Notes under the pieces: model-generated
Seen by the model: the letters and a program-made list of their open reading frames with translations, nothing else
What the model was told of the DNA's origin: nothing
Databases searched by the model: none
Made by a program: the position numbers and the translations under genes
Shown here: in pieces, positions 34,291-42,861 of the stretch
How the letters are laid out: each line of letters opens with the position of its first letter
How positions within the stretch are numbered: position 1 is the stretch's first letter
Assembly (NCBI GenBank): GCA_012727815.1
Contig: JAAYGI010000070.1
Coordinates: forward strand, 1-45,790
Direction: 5' to 3'
From: Erysipelothrix sp.
GTDB lineage: Bacteria; Bacillota_I; Bacilli_A; Erysipelotrichales; Erysipelotrichaceae
Length of the DNA stretch: 45,790 nt

Positions 34291-34668
34291 TTACTTGTCA
34301 ATATTATACATTGTATAAGTACCTTTAGTATAAATAGTACCATTTTCATCTCGAGTATACACATCAATTACACATGTTTTATTTGATTTAGAAATCAATC
34401 TTGCATCTACAAATAAGTTTCCATCTTGAAAACCTTTAATATAATTGATGTTACCACTTAAGGTAACCCATTTTCCATCTAATTCACTTACTACAAAGCC
34501 ACATGCAGCATCACTTAAACTATAGTAGACACCGCCATGGACATAGTTATATATATTCTTATGTTTGTTTTGAATGCTGCATACCAGTAATGCAGATTGT
34601 TTATCAAACTTTATATATTCATAATCTAATAAAGAATCAAAACCATCCATTGTTAAACTATTTTTCAT
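34291..34668 (-). CDS. Hotdog-fold thioesterase, PaaI-like
   Basis: Small acyl-CoA-type thioesterase of 125 residues. The motif YVHGGVYYSLSDAACGFVV (about 42-60) matches the PaaI/YdiI group, with the HGG turn and the acidic residue (SDAA) that act in catalysis; the C-terminal strands (YIKGFQDGNLFVDARLIS and CVIDVYT) complete the fold. The start codon shares one base with the UPF0210 stop (TAATG), and no ribosome binding site is seen, so it is probably translated by reinitiation. Substrate is unknown. Confidence 0.85.
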   Translation of the reverse strand: MKNSLTMDGFDSLLDYEYIKFDKQSALLVCSIQNKHKNIYNYVHGGVYYSLSDAACGFVVSELDGKWVTLSGNINYIKGFQDGNLFVDARLISKSNKTCVIDVYTRDENGTIYTKGTYTMYNIDK

Positions 34669-36026
34669 TAGTTTTTAAAGCTGTGGATCGGTGCTGGAAT
34701 ACGTCCACCCCTGTTGATGAAATCATCATTTGAGAAGTTATTTACTGGCATAACTGGTGCATAGCCAAGTAATCCTCCAAACTCAACAATATCGCCAATC
34801 TTCTTACCGTGTACTGGTATAATTCTAACCGCAGTTGTTTTTTGATTGATCATCCCAATCGCTGATTCATCTGCTATAATACCTGATATTGTACTTGCCT
34901 TTGTATCTCCAGGTATTGCAACCATATCAAGTCCAACTGAACAAACACATGTCATAGCCTCTAATTTTTCAAGTGTTAAAGCACCACGTTGTACTGCTTC
35001 AATCATTCCTTTATCCTCACTTACTGGAATAAAAGCTCCACTTAGACCACCAACGTAGGATGAAGCCATAACGCCACCCTTTTTAACATTATCATTTAAT
35101 AAAGCCAGTGCTGCTGTTGTACCAGGTGCACCTGCCTCTTCAAGACCCATTTCTCTGAATATATCAGCAATACTATCTCCAACTGCTGGAGTTGGTGCAA
35201 GTGATAAATCAATAATTCCAAAAGGTACATCAAGTCGTGATGATGCTTCTTGTGCGACAAGTTGTCCTACTCTCGTAATTTTAAAAGCTGTCTTTTTAAT
35301 CATTTCACAAAGGGTTTCAAAGTCTTTTCCTCTAACTGATTTTAAAGCACTACGAATAACACCAGGTCCACTGATTCCAACGTTGATAACAACATCACCC
35401 TCACCTACACCATGGTATGCTCCTGCCATAAAAGGATTGTCTTCAACTGAGTTACAAAAAACTACCAGTTTAGCACATCCAATACTTTCTCTATCTTTTG
35501 TATAGCGTGCACAATCTAATATGATTTGACCCATATCTTTAATAACGTCCATGTTCATACCATTTTTAGTAGAACCAACATTAACACTTGCGCATACTTT
35601 ATCAGTAACACTTAGTGCTTCTGCTAAAGAGTTCATTAATATTACATCTGCTGGTGTTGCACCTTTTTGAACAAGTGCACTAAAACCACCTATAAAATCA
35701 ACACCTACATCTTTTGCTGCACGATCCAGTGTTTGAGCGATTGATACATAGGAGTCTGTTTTACAAGCTGCCGCTGCAATCGCAATGGGTGTCACAGATA
35801 TTCTTTTATTAACAATTGGTATCCCTAATTCTTTTTCAAGCTCAGACCCAACTTTAACAAGGTTTTTAGCCTTAGATACTATTTTATTATATATATTCTC
35901 ATTAAATACATCTACATCTGGATGGGCACAATCAAGTAAACTAATTCCCATTGTAATGGTTCTAACATCCAGTTGTTGTTCTTGAATCATTCTATTGGTT
36001 TCTAATATTTCTAGTTTGTTTATCAT
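34668..36026 (-). CDS. UPF0210 (DUF711/PFL-like) protein
   Basis: 452-residue member of a conserved family of unknown function with a fold like the pyruvate formate-lyase/anaerobic ribonucleotide reductase barrel but without the glycyl-radical motif. Visible family blocks: [82 protein letters not shown], and a Cys-containing [17 protein letters not shown]. The gene follows the ACT-domain protein by 8 nt, a pairing widely seen in bacteria. AAGGAG precedes the ATG. No reaction can be assigned. Confidence 0.92.
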   Translation of the reverse strand: MINKLEILETNRMIQEQQLDVRTITMGISLLDCAHPDVDVFNENIYNKIVSKAKNLVKVGSELEKELGIPIVNKRISVTPIAIAAAACKTDSYVSIAQTLDRAAKDVGVDFIGGFSALVQKGATPADVILMNSLAEALSVTDKVCASVNVGSTKNGMNMDVIKDMGQIILDCARYTKDRESIGCAKLVVFCNSVEDNPFMAGAYHGVGEGDVVINVGISGPGVIRSALKSVRGKDFETLCEMIKKTAFKITRVGQLVAQEASSRLDVPFGIIDLSLAPTPAVGDSIADIFREMGLEEAGAPGTTAALALLNDNVKKGGVMASSYVGGLSGAFIPVSEDKGMIEAVQRGALTLEKLEAMTCVCSVGLDMVAIPGDTKASTISGIIADESAIGMINQKTTAVRIIPVHGKKIGDIVEFGGLLGYAPVMPVNNFSNDDFINRGGRIPAPIHSFKN

Positions 36027-36034
36027 AAAGCTCC

Positions 36035-36304
36035 TTATATACGGTGCATGCTTTTAAAGATGCTTTCCTGTTGTATTTGAATCTTAACATTCAATGTTTT
36101 TTCAAGTGAAGTCAATGCTTCATTTAAAGTTTCAAAATCTAAGTCTGAATCTTCTATGTCTACTATCATAATCATATTAAAAAATTCATCAAGGATCGTT
36201 TGATTTATATCTAAAACATTAACTTTATGTTTTGCTAGTAAATTACATACCCCTGCTATAATACCAACTTGATCTAATCCTACTACTGTAATAATCGTTT
36301 TCAT
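36035..36304 (-). CDS. ACT-domain protein (UPF0237)
   Basis: 89 residues, essentially one ACT domain, the small-molecule (often amino acid) sensing fold: [20 protein letters not shown] with the glycine turn between the first strand and helix, then NVLDINQTI and [10 protein letters not shown] chose ATG 36304 because GGAGGTAA precedes it and the domain starts right there; an upstream extension has no ribosome binding site. It is placed to sense a ligand for the adjacent UPF0210 protein; that link is genomic context only. Confidence 0.9.
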   Translation of the reverse strand: MKTIITVVGLDQVGIIAGVCNLLAKHKVNVLDINQTILDEFFNMIMIVDIEDSDLDFETLNEALTSLEKTLNVKIQIQQESIFKSMHRI

Positions 36305-36360
36305 ATCATTACCTCCATTTAAGTAACACTTTATCACACTTAAGTATGATTACCAAGAAG

Positions 36361-36393
36361 AAAAAAGATGTTTCATATTATTTGAAACATCTT
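36361..36393 (-). terminator. Terminator after gdpD
   Basis: Perfect 11-bp stem (36365-36375 and 36383-36393, 7-nt loop), followed on the minus strand by TTTTTTC. It ends the hflX-dagK-gdpD unit; the gdpD stop codon falls at its edge. Confidence 0.88.
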
Positions 36394-37087
36394 AGATACT
36401 TTCTTTTATTATTAAACTAACATCTTGTGAAAAGTGATGCGCTTCATCAGGTTTTAGTGTCCATACTGCTATATGACCAGCTATATGAGAATAGATAAAA
36501 CGGGTGAATTTATTGCGACCCATTTTCTTTTCATAACTATAAAATGTTGGTTTTGTAAATAGATGAAGTATGAATGTATGCATGAATATTCCAACAACCA
36601 TATAGCCTTACCTATTTATAGGCATTAGCAGTTGTCCTCTTAAAGTATTGGGTGTAAATCTTTTAAACCATGTTAGGACAAAAGGATTAAAGGATTGAAT
36701 CGCATACTCACCTTTATAATCACTCAATAATTCATATATATACATACATGCTTCTTTATTATTGGTCATATACTTAACTTCTATCAATAAAGGGACACGT
36801 CCCCTTACAAGTGATAAGAGTTCACTAAACATTGGTATTACATCTCCATTTTCAAATGGATACTGTTTTAGTTCTTCATAGGTTAAGGATGCTATATTTA
36901 GTTTCGAACCATTCAATCTTTTTAGATCCGCATCATGTGCTACTACAATTATCTTGTCTTTAGTAATCCGTAGGTCTAACTCGATTGCCATATTTCTGTT
37001 AATTGCATTTTCAAAAGCACTGAGTGTATTTTCAAATACTGTCTTATTATCATAAATTCCTCTATGTGCATATTTGGATGCTAACAT
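36392..37087 (-). pseudogene. Glycerophosphodiester phosphodiesterase gene interrupted by an in-frame TAA
   Basis: Read as one frame this would be a GDPD protein of about 231 residues, the enzyme that releases glycerol 3-phosphate from glycerophosphodiesters. Codons 1-159 carry all the usual catalytic motifs: AHRGIYDN and FENT, AIELDLRITKD, VVAHDADLKRLNG and LLIEVKYM, then AIQSFNPFVLTWF. Codon 160 is TAA (36608-36610). The same frame continues after it with the C-terminal barrel: LFTKPTFYSYE, then HIAVWTLKPDE near the end, which is what intact GDPDs have. No frameshift is involved. Two codons after the TAA comes an ATG (36599-36601), preceded by GGTAAGG, so two polypeptides of 159 and 69 residues could be made. 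The ATG at 37087 is favoured by AAGGTG upstream; the junction with dagK is TAGTATG. Confidence 0.82.
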
Positions 37088-37088
37088 A

Positions 37089-37970
37089 CTATACAAGCAC
37101 CTTAAGTTTTTTCTTTAATACTTTAATTTCATTAATCTCTGCTCTGACACCTTTTTCACCATCTATATTCCAAGTATAAGTTTTTCCTTGTGATATAAAT
37201 TTGATATGGTCAGTTTTACCAACAATAAAATTCTCACCTGAATACTCATTACCTAACATGTGTTGAACAAGTTGGATGAAATCTCTAACTTTTTTAGGTT
37301 TCTTAACCAGTAGAACTTCAAAGAGTCCATCTTCAATATCAAGTTCATCTTCTTTATATTTAAATACGCGTCCAAATTGAGATGCATTGGATATTAAACC
37401 AAATAAAAATGTTTCATTGTATGTCTGATTGTTAAAGTTTACTTCGTAGTTATAATTCTTAACAGTATGTAATTTAACTGCACCATAAATCCAATATGCG
37501 AAGTGTCCTAGAATGTTTTTCCATTTCTGGGGTGTATCGTAGGATGCTGATGTGAAGTTTCCAAATGCCGCTACATAAGTAAAATGTACATCATTTAAGA
37601 TACCAACATCAACATGTCTTACTTGGCCTTCTGTAATCAGAGCAAGGCTTGCTTTGATACTTTCAAAATTAACCCCTAGTGTTTGTGCATATTCATTGGT
37701 TGAACCTGTAGGTATGATTACAAGACGTGCTTGTAATTCTCTTTTAAGAATGGCATCAACTGTTTTACTAACAGTACCATCCCCACCAATTGCAACAATA
37801 ACATCATACACTACTTCAGTTTCCATTAAATAATCATAGCCACCATAACCTGGTTCTACTTCGAAAAAATCACAATCTGCATCACTTTGTGCTATGTAAT
37901 CTAAGTATTTACTTTTATGATCTTCGAGTTTTTGACCCGAACTTGGATTGTAAATAAATAATACTCTCAT
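37089..37970 (-). CDS. dagK: Diacylglycerol/lipid kinase family protein
   Basis: Lipid kinase of 293 residues, likely returning diacylglycerol to phosphatidate for the CdsA route. The nucleotide-binding motifs are IYNPSSGQ (about 6-13), VAIGGDGTVSKTVDAIL (GGDGT near 59-63) and IPTGSTNEYAQTLG. ISNASQFGRVFKYKEDELDIEDG lies in the C-terminal half, as in DagK/YegS. GGGAGG precedes the ATG, which falls 1 nt after the hflX stop (TAGTATG). Other lipid kinases of this superfamily (sphingosine-like) cannot be ruled out. Confidence 0.9.
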   Translation of the reverse strand: MRVLFIYNPSSGQKLEDHKSKYLDYIAQSDADCDFFEVEPGYGGYDYLMETEVVYDVIVAIGGDGTVSKTVDAILKRELQARLVIIPTGSTNEYAQTLGVNFESIKASLALITEGQVRHVDVGILNDVHFTYVAAFGNFTSASYDTPQKWKNILGHFAYWIYGAVKLHTVKNYNYEVNFNNQTYNETFLFGLISNASQFGRVFKYKEDELDIEDGLFEVLLVKKPKKVRDFIQLVQHMLGNEYSGENFIVGKTDHIKFISQGKTYTWNIDGEKGVRAEINEIKVLKKKLKVLV

Positions 37971-37971
37971 A

Positions 37972-39222
37972 CTACCTCCCATTTACTAAGTACGCACTAT
38001 ACATCTTTTTCAAGTGTACCTTAGCATTAACCTTAATATAAACACCATCATCAAGATGTTCTGACTCTACTATATTATAATTGCTTAGAACTTGTTCTAC
38101 GAGATTCATTTTTGAATAAGGGAATAAAAACTCCATCTCTTCTTCATCTTGCCATAGTATTTCTTCGATTCGTTTGATTAAAGCTTCAATTCCTAAGTTT
38201 TCTTTTATTGAAATATAGGCAGTATCCGTGTTTACCAAGGGTTCTACATTATCAAGTAAATCAATTTTATTAAATACGGTTAGAATAGGTGTCTCTGCTA
38301 TTTCAAGTGTTTCTAAAGTATCATTAATCGTTTCAATATGGGATTCATAATTTGGATTAGATAAATCTACCAGGTGAATTAGCATATTAGATGTTTCAAT
38401 CTCTTCAAGTGTAGCATGAAATGCTGGTACTAGATCATGAGGTAAATCGTTAATAAATCCAACGGTATCATTTAATATAAATGATCTATTGTTTTCTAAA
38501 GTGATCTTGCGACTGTATGTTTCTAAACTGGCAAAAAGCATATCTTTAACGAATACATGTTTATCTAGTTCTTGCGCAAGTAACATGTTCATGAATGAAG
38601 ATTTACCAGCATTGGTATAACCTACAAGTGATACCAGTGGCAGCGCACCAGATGTCTTTTGAGCACGTGTAATCTCACGTGTCTTTTCATTTTCTTTTAA
38701 TACTTTTTCTAAATATCTAATTCTTTGACCTACATTACGTCTGTCTAGTTCAAGTTTCGTTTCACCCAGCCCTTTATTCTTTGTACCAGATGCTCCTCCC
38801 TGTCTTCCAAGGTGAGCATATGATCCAATCATACGAGGAAATACATATTTAAGTTGCGCAATTTCTACTTGTGCTTTTGATATTGGTGTGACTGCACGTC
38901 GTGAAAATATTTCAAGAACTAACATATTCTTATCAACAATCTCAACACCAATCTCTTCTTCTAAGTTTCTAATTTGGGAGGGAGTTAAACCAATGTTAAA
39001 AATCACAAGATCTGCTTCTTGTGCTTCTGCTGCATTTTTTAATTCTTCAACCTTCCCTTTACCTATATAAAATGCGTTGCTTTTTTTCTTGATGTTTTGT
39101 GTAACAACATCAACAGTTTCCATTTCACATGCCAAGGCTAGGTTTTTTAATTCTTCTATATTTTCATTCAATTGAAAATCACTTAAATCTTCAATTGCCA
39201 TCATTATTAATGCTTTATCCAT
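37972..39222 (-). CDS. hflX: Ribosome-associated GTPase HflX
   Basis: GTPase that binds the 50S subunit and rescues or splits stalled ribosomes under stress. 416 residues. N-terminal nucleotide-like domain (about 1-120, including LVIFNIGLTPSQIRNLEEEI), a helical linker with GRQGGASGTKNKGLGETKLE, then G1 VGYTNAGKSSFMNML, G2/switch region ASLETYSRKITL, G3 DTVGFINDLPH and G4 VFNKIDLL. AAGGAG is upstream of the ATG, but an intrinsic terminator ends about 20 nt above the start, so this gene depends on read-through or on a promoter I cannot see. Confidence 0.96.
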   Translation of the reverse strand: MDKALIMMAIEDLSDFQLNENIEELKNLALACEMETVDVVTQNIKKKSNAFYIGKGKVEELKNAAEAQEADLVIFNIGLTPSQIRNLEEEIGVEIVDKNMLVLEIFSRRAVTPISKAQVEIAQLKYVFPRMIGSYAHLGRQGGASGTKNKGLGETKLELDRRNVGQRIRYLEKVLKENEKTREITRAQKTSGALPLVSLVGYTNAGKSSFMNMLLAQELDKHVFVKDMLFASLETYSRKITLENNRSFILNDTVGFINDLPHDLVPAFHATLEEIETSNMLIHLVDLSNPNYESHIETINDTLETLEIAETPILTVFNKIDLLDNVEPLVNTDTAYISIKENLGIEALIKRIEEILWQDEEEMEFLFPYSKMNLVEQVLSNYNIVESEHLDDGVYIKVNAKVHLKKMYSAYLVNGR

Positions 39223-39245
39223 TGGTTCTCCTTAATAAATTGAAA

Positions 39246-39273
39246 GAAAAAGACAATTTCATTGAAATTGTCA
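39246..39273 (-). terminator. Terminator between the GyrI-like gene and hflX
   Basis: Nine-pair perfect stem (39252-39260 and 39264-39272, 3-nt loop), followed on the minus strand by TTTTTC. The hflX ribosome binding site starts within about 15 nt, which leaves no room for a separate promoter between them. Confidence 0.82.
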
Positions 39274-39281
39274 CTTTCTCT

Positions 39282-39728
39282 TTAATCTTCTGCTGGTTTA
39301 ACAGGACAATCATAAATGAAGTTTGAACCTTCATGAATTATTGTTCTTAATCCACCATCTGCAACATAATCATGGTCATGCATCCATTCAGCAAGACCAA
39401 TATGTATCTCTTCAAAATCATCTGCTTCGATACGTATTAGTGTTTCAACTTCGGGTAGGTCATGGAAGTGAATCATTTCTGAATCATTTCCTGCTGATGA
39501 AACCCCTACATTGATTTCAATGTCGATAACTTCTAGTCTGTTTGAAGAATCATACGAAACTAAGAAATTATACTCTGGGCTTAAGGATTTGATTCCCTTA
39601 CTTTCCAGCTCTTTTTTCATCGTTCTAACCGCTCTTATAGCAAGGTCAGTTGAATAGTCTGGTATGGTCATTTTCATTGTTGCAACCGTAAACGGTTTAT
39701 TATCTAAAATTCTAACTTTATAGCTCAT
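39282..39728 (-). CDS. Stand-alone GyrI-like effector-binding domain protein
   Basis: 148-residue protein resembling the GyrI-like/SOUL-type effector-binding domain found at the C-terminus of AraC- and MerR-type regulators: KVRILDNKPFTVATMKM at the start, a central DIEINVGV strand, and AEWMHDHDYVADGGLRTIIH in place of the usual GLY-type helix near the C-terminus. No DNA-binding domain is attached, so it may bind a small molecule directly or a partner. I chose ATG 39728, which has AAAGGAG upstream; the longer in-frame start has none. Lies alone after rseP with its own terminator. Assignment is by fold resemblance only. Confidence 0.6.
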   Translation of the reverse strand: MSYKVRILDNKPFTVATMKMTIPDYSTDLAIRAVRTMKKELESKGIKSLSPEYNFLVSYDSSNRLEVIDIEINVGVSSAGNDSEMIHFHDLPEVETLIRIEADDFEEIHIGLAEWMHDHDYVADGGLRTIIHEGSNFIYDCPVKPAED

Positions 39729-39778
39729 GTAATTCTCCTTTGAATTATTATAACATAAATCCATCCTATTTTAATGAA

Positions 39779-40852
39779 TTAAAGTCTCTTTAAGTCATTA
39801 AACACGAAGAATACCATCAGTAACATTAGAAATACGAAACTCAATATCATGATAAAGTTTTCAAACTTTTCAGGGATTGGTTTTCCGATGATCATTTCAA
39901 CAAGTGTAATAAGGGCTCTACCACCATCTAAAGCAGGTATGGGTAATAAGTTCATAACAGCAAGAGAGATGGATAAGGATCCTATCAGGTTCCAAAAATA
40001 TATGAAATCAAATCCTGATGCGGATACTTGAGATGTTGCTTGAAATATTGCAATGGGTCCACCAACATTGTTGAGTCCCACGCCTCTTACAAGCCATTTC
40101 AAAATTGTAAATATTTGTAAAATCATATTCCCTATAAATGCTATTGTATAAGCCATCGTTTTAGGAATATTTCTATGTTCAAGTGTACCTGGACCTGATT
40201 GGATACCCAATACATAAGTTCCAGAATTTGCATCTTTAATCGGTCTTACTTTAAGTTCTACTTTTTCATTATCTCTTAAAACCTCAATTGAAATCTCTTG
40301 TCCTTCAAATGACACAATACCAATTGAAGCATCACTAAATTTCTCTGGAGTAATAACTGTTCCATCTTCAAATGTCATTTTTTGAATTAGGTCTCCAGCT
40401 TGGAATCCAGCCTTCTCAGCAGGATATCCTTCTACTACTGCATGGATAATAGGTGCAGGTTCATTCACTATCCCTTTAATCTGAAAGATCATAAAGAAGA
40501 CTAGAAATGCAAGAACAAGGTTCATAAAGACCCCTGCAAGCATTACAATCAGTCTTTTCCATGGTTTTATACCATTAATTGTTCTTTCATATGGAATGTT
40601 TTCAACTTCTGCTTCACCAGGTTCTCCTGCCATTGCAACAAAACCACCAATTGGTAAAACACGTAAACTATAAGCAGTCTCTGATTTTTTACTTTGATAA
40701 GAGTATATTTTCGGTCCCATTCCAACTGCGAATTCTTTACAGTAAACACCAAAAGATTTAGCAGCTAGTAAGTGGCCAAGTTCATGCACAATTACAATAA
40801 CACTCATAACTGTTGCAAAGACTAATATATTAATAATAAGTTTAACTATCAT
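39779..40852 (-). CDS. rseP: Site-2 metalloprotease RseP
   Basis: Intramembrane zinc protease of the RIP family, 357 residues. The first transmembrane segment contains the catalytic HELGH (about 24-28) and ends before FGVYCKEFAVGMGP; a single PDZ domain lies about 130-210 (GYPAEKAGFQAGDLI); the C-terminal membrane segment carries NLLPIPALDGGR with the third zinc ligand Asp. GGGGAT precedes the ATG. The usual dxr neighbour between cdsA and rseP is missing: cdsA ends only 9 nt upstream. Its substrate here is unknown. Confidence 0.95.
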   Translation of the reverse strand: MIVKLIINILVFATVMSVIVIVHELGHLLAAKSFGVYCKEFAVGMGPKIYSYQSKKSETAYSLRVLPIGGFVAMAGEPGEAEVENIPYERTINGIKPWKRLIVMLAGVFMNLVLAFLVFFMIFQIKGIVNEPAPIIHAVVEGYPAEKAGFQAGDLIQKMTFEDGTVITPEKFSDASIGIVSFEGQEISIEVLRDNEKVELKVRPIKDANSGTYVLGIQSGPGTLEHRNIPKTMAYTIAFIGNMILQIFTILKWLVRGVGLNNVGGPIAIFQATSQVSASGFDFIYFWNLIGSLSISLAVMNLLPIPALDGGRALITLVEMIIGKPIPEKFENFIMILSFVFLMLLMVFFVFNDLKRL

Positions 40853-40861
40853 TTTAATCCC

Positions 40862-41623
40862 CTATCCCAGTAATGTCAGTATTACATTAAATACTAACAA
40901 ACTGAATACTATACTGTCTATTCTATCCAGAACACCACCATGTCCTGGTAGGATGAATCCAAAGTCTTTAATACCATATGTACGTTTTACCATACTAAAT
41001 GTTAAATCACCAATTTGTGATACAATCGGTATTACAAATGAAGATACCAATATGATTGATAAATTCAGATCTACAAAAAACTTTGCAAACACTAGGGATA
41101 ATATTACAGATGCAATATATCCAATCACTGCACCTTCAATCGTTTTATTAGGTGAAATTCTTTCGATAAGCTTATGTTTACCAAATAAACTTCCTCCTAA
41201 ATAAGCAAAGGTATCCGTTACAAAGGTTGCAATAATAATATATGCAAAGACTGTTAATTTAAAAGTCATTACTTCTTTAATTGACATCAATGCTAACGAT
41301 AATACAAATAGCATAAAGAATACAAATAGTGCGTCTTCTAATGAAAATTTAACACTCACAATAGAAGCAAATAGCGTTGTAATCAACATTATAGATAGAA
41401 ATGGTAATACAAGATTTGGTGCTACAAAATTCGCACTAAAGAGTATTACAAGTATCATTATTAATATTGGAAAAGGCCATTTGTCTTTTTTAACTGTATA
41501 AACTTCATACCCTGCAATTAAGATAATTCCCTGTATTAAGAAAGTTAATGCACTGTTACCTATCATAAATGCTGTAGCAAAAACAATAATTAATGCTAAG
41601 GCTGTAATTGTTCTTTTAATCAT
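40862..41623 (-). CDS. cdsA: Phosphatidate cytidylyltransferase
   Basis: Integral membrane enzyme making CDP-diacylglycerol from phosphatidate and CTP. 253 residues with about seven hydrophobic segments. The family signature SMVKRTYGIKDFG followed by LPGHGGVLDRIDS sits near 210-235. The start overlaps the uppS stop by 8 bp (ATGATTAA), with GGAGG upstream. Works downstream of PlsY and DagK, both encoded in this window. Confidence 0.96.
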   Translation of the reverse strand: MIKRTITALALIIVFATAFMIGNSALTFLIQGIILIAGYEVYTVKKDKWPFPILIMILVILFSANFVAPNLVLPFLSIMLITTLFASIVSVKFSLEDALFVFFMLFVLSLALMSIKEVMTFKLTVFAYIIIATFVTDTFAYLGGSLFGKHKLIERISPNKTIEGAVIGYIASVILSLVFAKFFVDLNLSIILVSSFVIPIVSQIGDLTFSMVKRTYGIKDFGFILPGHGGVLDRIDSIVFSLLVFNVILTLLG

Positions 41624-42305
41624 TGTTTAATCCTCCAAATCGACGGTCTTTTGAATGAAATTCATGAACACATTTCAAAAACTCATCTTTTGTAAACTCT
41701 GGCCAAGGCATATCTAAGAACATAAGTTCTGCATAAGCCAGTTGCCATAGAAGATAGTTTGAGATTCTTCTATCTCCACCGGTTCTAATCAGTAAATCTA
41801 CATCATCAAGACCGTGTGTATCTAAATAAGACTCAAAGGTCTCTTCTGTTATGTTTGTTTCACCTGATTGAATCACTTTGTTTACAGCACGGGTTATTTC
41901 ATCGCGTGAACCATAGTTCAATGCAAAGTTTAAAGTAAGCTTTGTATTGTTTTGGGTCTTTTCAACAGCATCATTCATAACTTTTCGTGTCTTTTCAGGA
42001 ATTTTTGAGAGGTCTCCGATTGTTGTAATACGGATCCCTTTCTCATTAAGTTCTTTTAAGAACTTTTTGAAAAAGATCGCAGGTAGATTCATTAAATAAT
42101 CTATTTCTTCCTGTGGTCTTTTCCAATTTTCTGTTGAGAAAGCATAAAGAGTGAGTGTATTCACACCCAACTCTAATGCACTAAGTGCTATTTCTCTAAC
42201 ATTTTCTGATCCATAATAGTGGCCAAATGAACGAGACTTCTTTTGTTTTGTAGCCCAACGTCCATTTCCATCCATTATAATCGCAATATGTTTAAGCTCA
42301 GACAT
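41616..42305 (-). CDS. uppS: Isoprenyl (undecaprenyl) diphosphate synthase
   Basis: Cis-prenyltransferase making the C55 lipid carrier, 229 residues. Motifs: IAIIMDGNGRWATKQKKSR (catalytic Asp in DGNGR), LYAFSTENWKRPQEEI, and RTGGDRRISNYLLWQLAYAE near the C-terminus, ending LDMPWPEFT. One nucleotide separates its start from the frr stop (TAATATG). In a wall-less lineage this lipid would serve glycan or glycolipid export rather than peptidoglycan; that is inference, as wall genes cannot be checked here. Confidence 0.96.
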   Translation of the reverse strand: MSELKHIAIIMDGNGRWATKQKKSRSFGHYYGSENVREIALSALELGVNTLTLYAFSTENWKRPQEEIDYLMNLPAIFFKKFLKELNEKGIRITTIGDLSKIPEKTRKVMNDAVEKTQNNTKLTLNFALNYGSRDEITRAVNKVIQSGETNITEETFESYLDTHGLDDVDLLIRTGGDRRISNYLLWQLAYAELMFLDMPWPEFTKDEFLKCVHEFHSKDRRFGGLNND

Positions 42306-42306
42306 A

Positions 42307-42852
42307 TTAAACTGTCATGATCTCTTCTGTTTTTGTTTTAAGAATGTCCTCAATGTTTTTGATGTATTCATCTGTTAATTTTTGAATGTCATCCATTAAA
42401 CGTTTTTGGTCATCTTCTCTAAGTTCTTTATCAGCTTTAACTTCATCATTTAAATCACGACGTACGTTTCTGATTTGTACTTTTGAGTCTTCTGCTAACT
42501 TACTTGCTTCTTTTACAACACCACGACGTGTTTCTTCAGTAAGTTGTGGTACATTAATTCTAATAAGTGTACCATCATTGCTGATTGGTAGATTTAAATG
42601 AGATTCATTAAGTGCTCTTTCCACATCTTTTAAAATTGATGGGTCAAATAATTTAACAACGAGTTGTGTCCCTTCGGATACTGATATTTGTCCCATTTGT
42701 TCTAAAGGTGTTGGTGTTCCGTAATATTCAACTTGAATTCCTTTAAGTATTGATGCGTTTGCGCGTCCTGAACGAAGTGTTCCAAGTTTATCCTGGTATG
42801 ATTCAATCTCTGCATTCATCAATTCACGGCCATCTTGTAGTAATGTATTCAT
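42307..42852 (-). CDS. frr: Ribosome recycling factor
   Basis: Splits the post-termination ribosome together with EF-G. 181 residues, slightly shorter than the usual 185. LRSGRANASILKGIQVEYYG, then SVSEGTQLVVKLFDPSILK, then the C-terminal RRDLNDEVKADKEL and LTDEYIKNIEDILKTKT complete the three-helix bundle. GGAGG precedes the ATG. In the conserved pyrH-frr-uppS-cdsA order. Confidence 0.97.
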   Translation of the reverse strand: MNTLLQDGRELMNAEIESYQDKLGTLRSGRANASILKGIQVEYYGTPTPLEQMGQISVSEGTQLVVKLFDPSILKDVERALNESHLNLPISNDGTLIRINVPQLTEETRRGVVKEASKLAEDSKVQIRNVRRDLNDEVKADKELREDDQKRLMDDIQKLTDEYIKNIEDILKTKTEEIMTV

Positions 42853-42861
42853 AATATCCTC

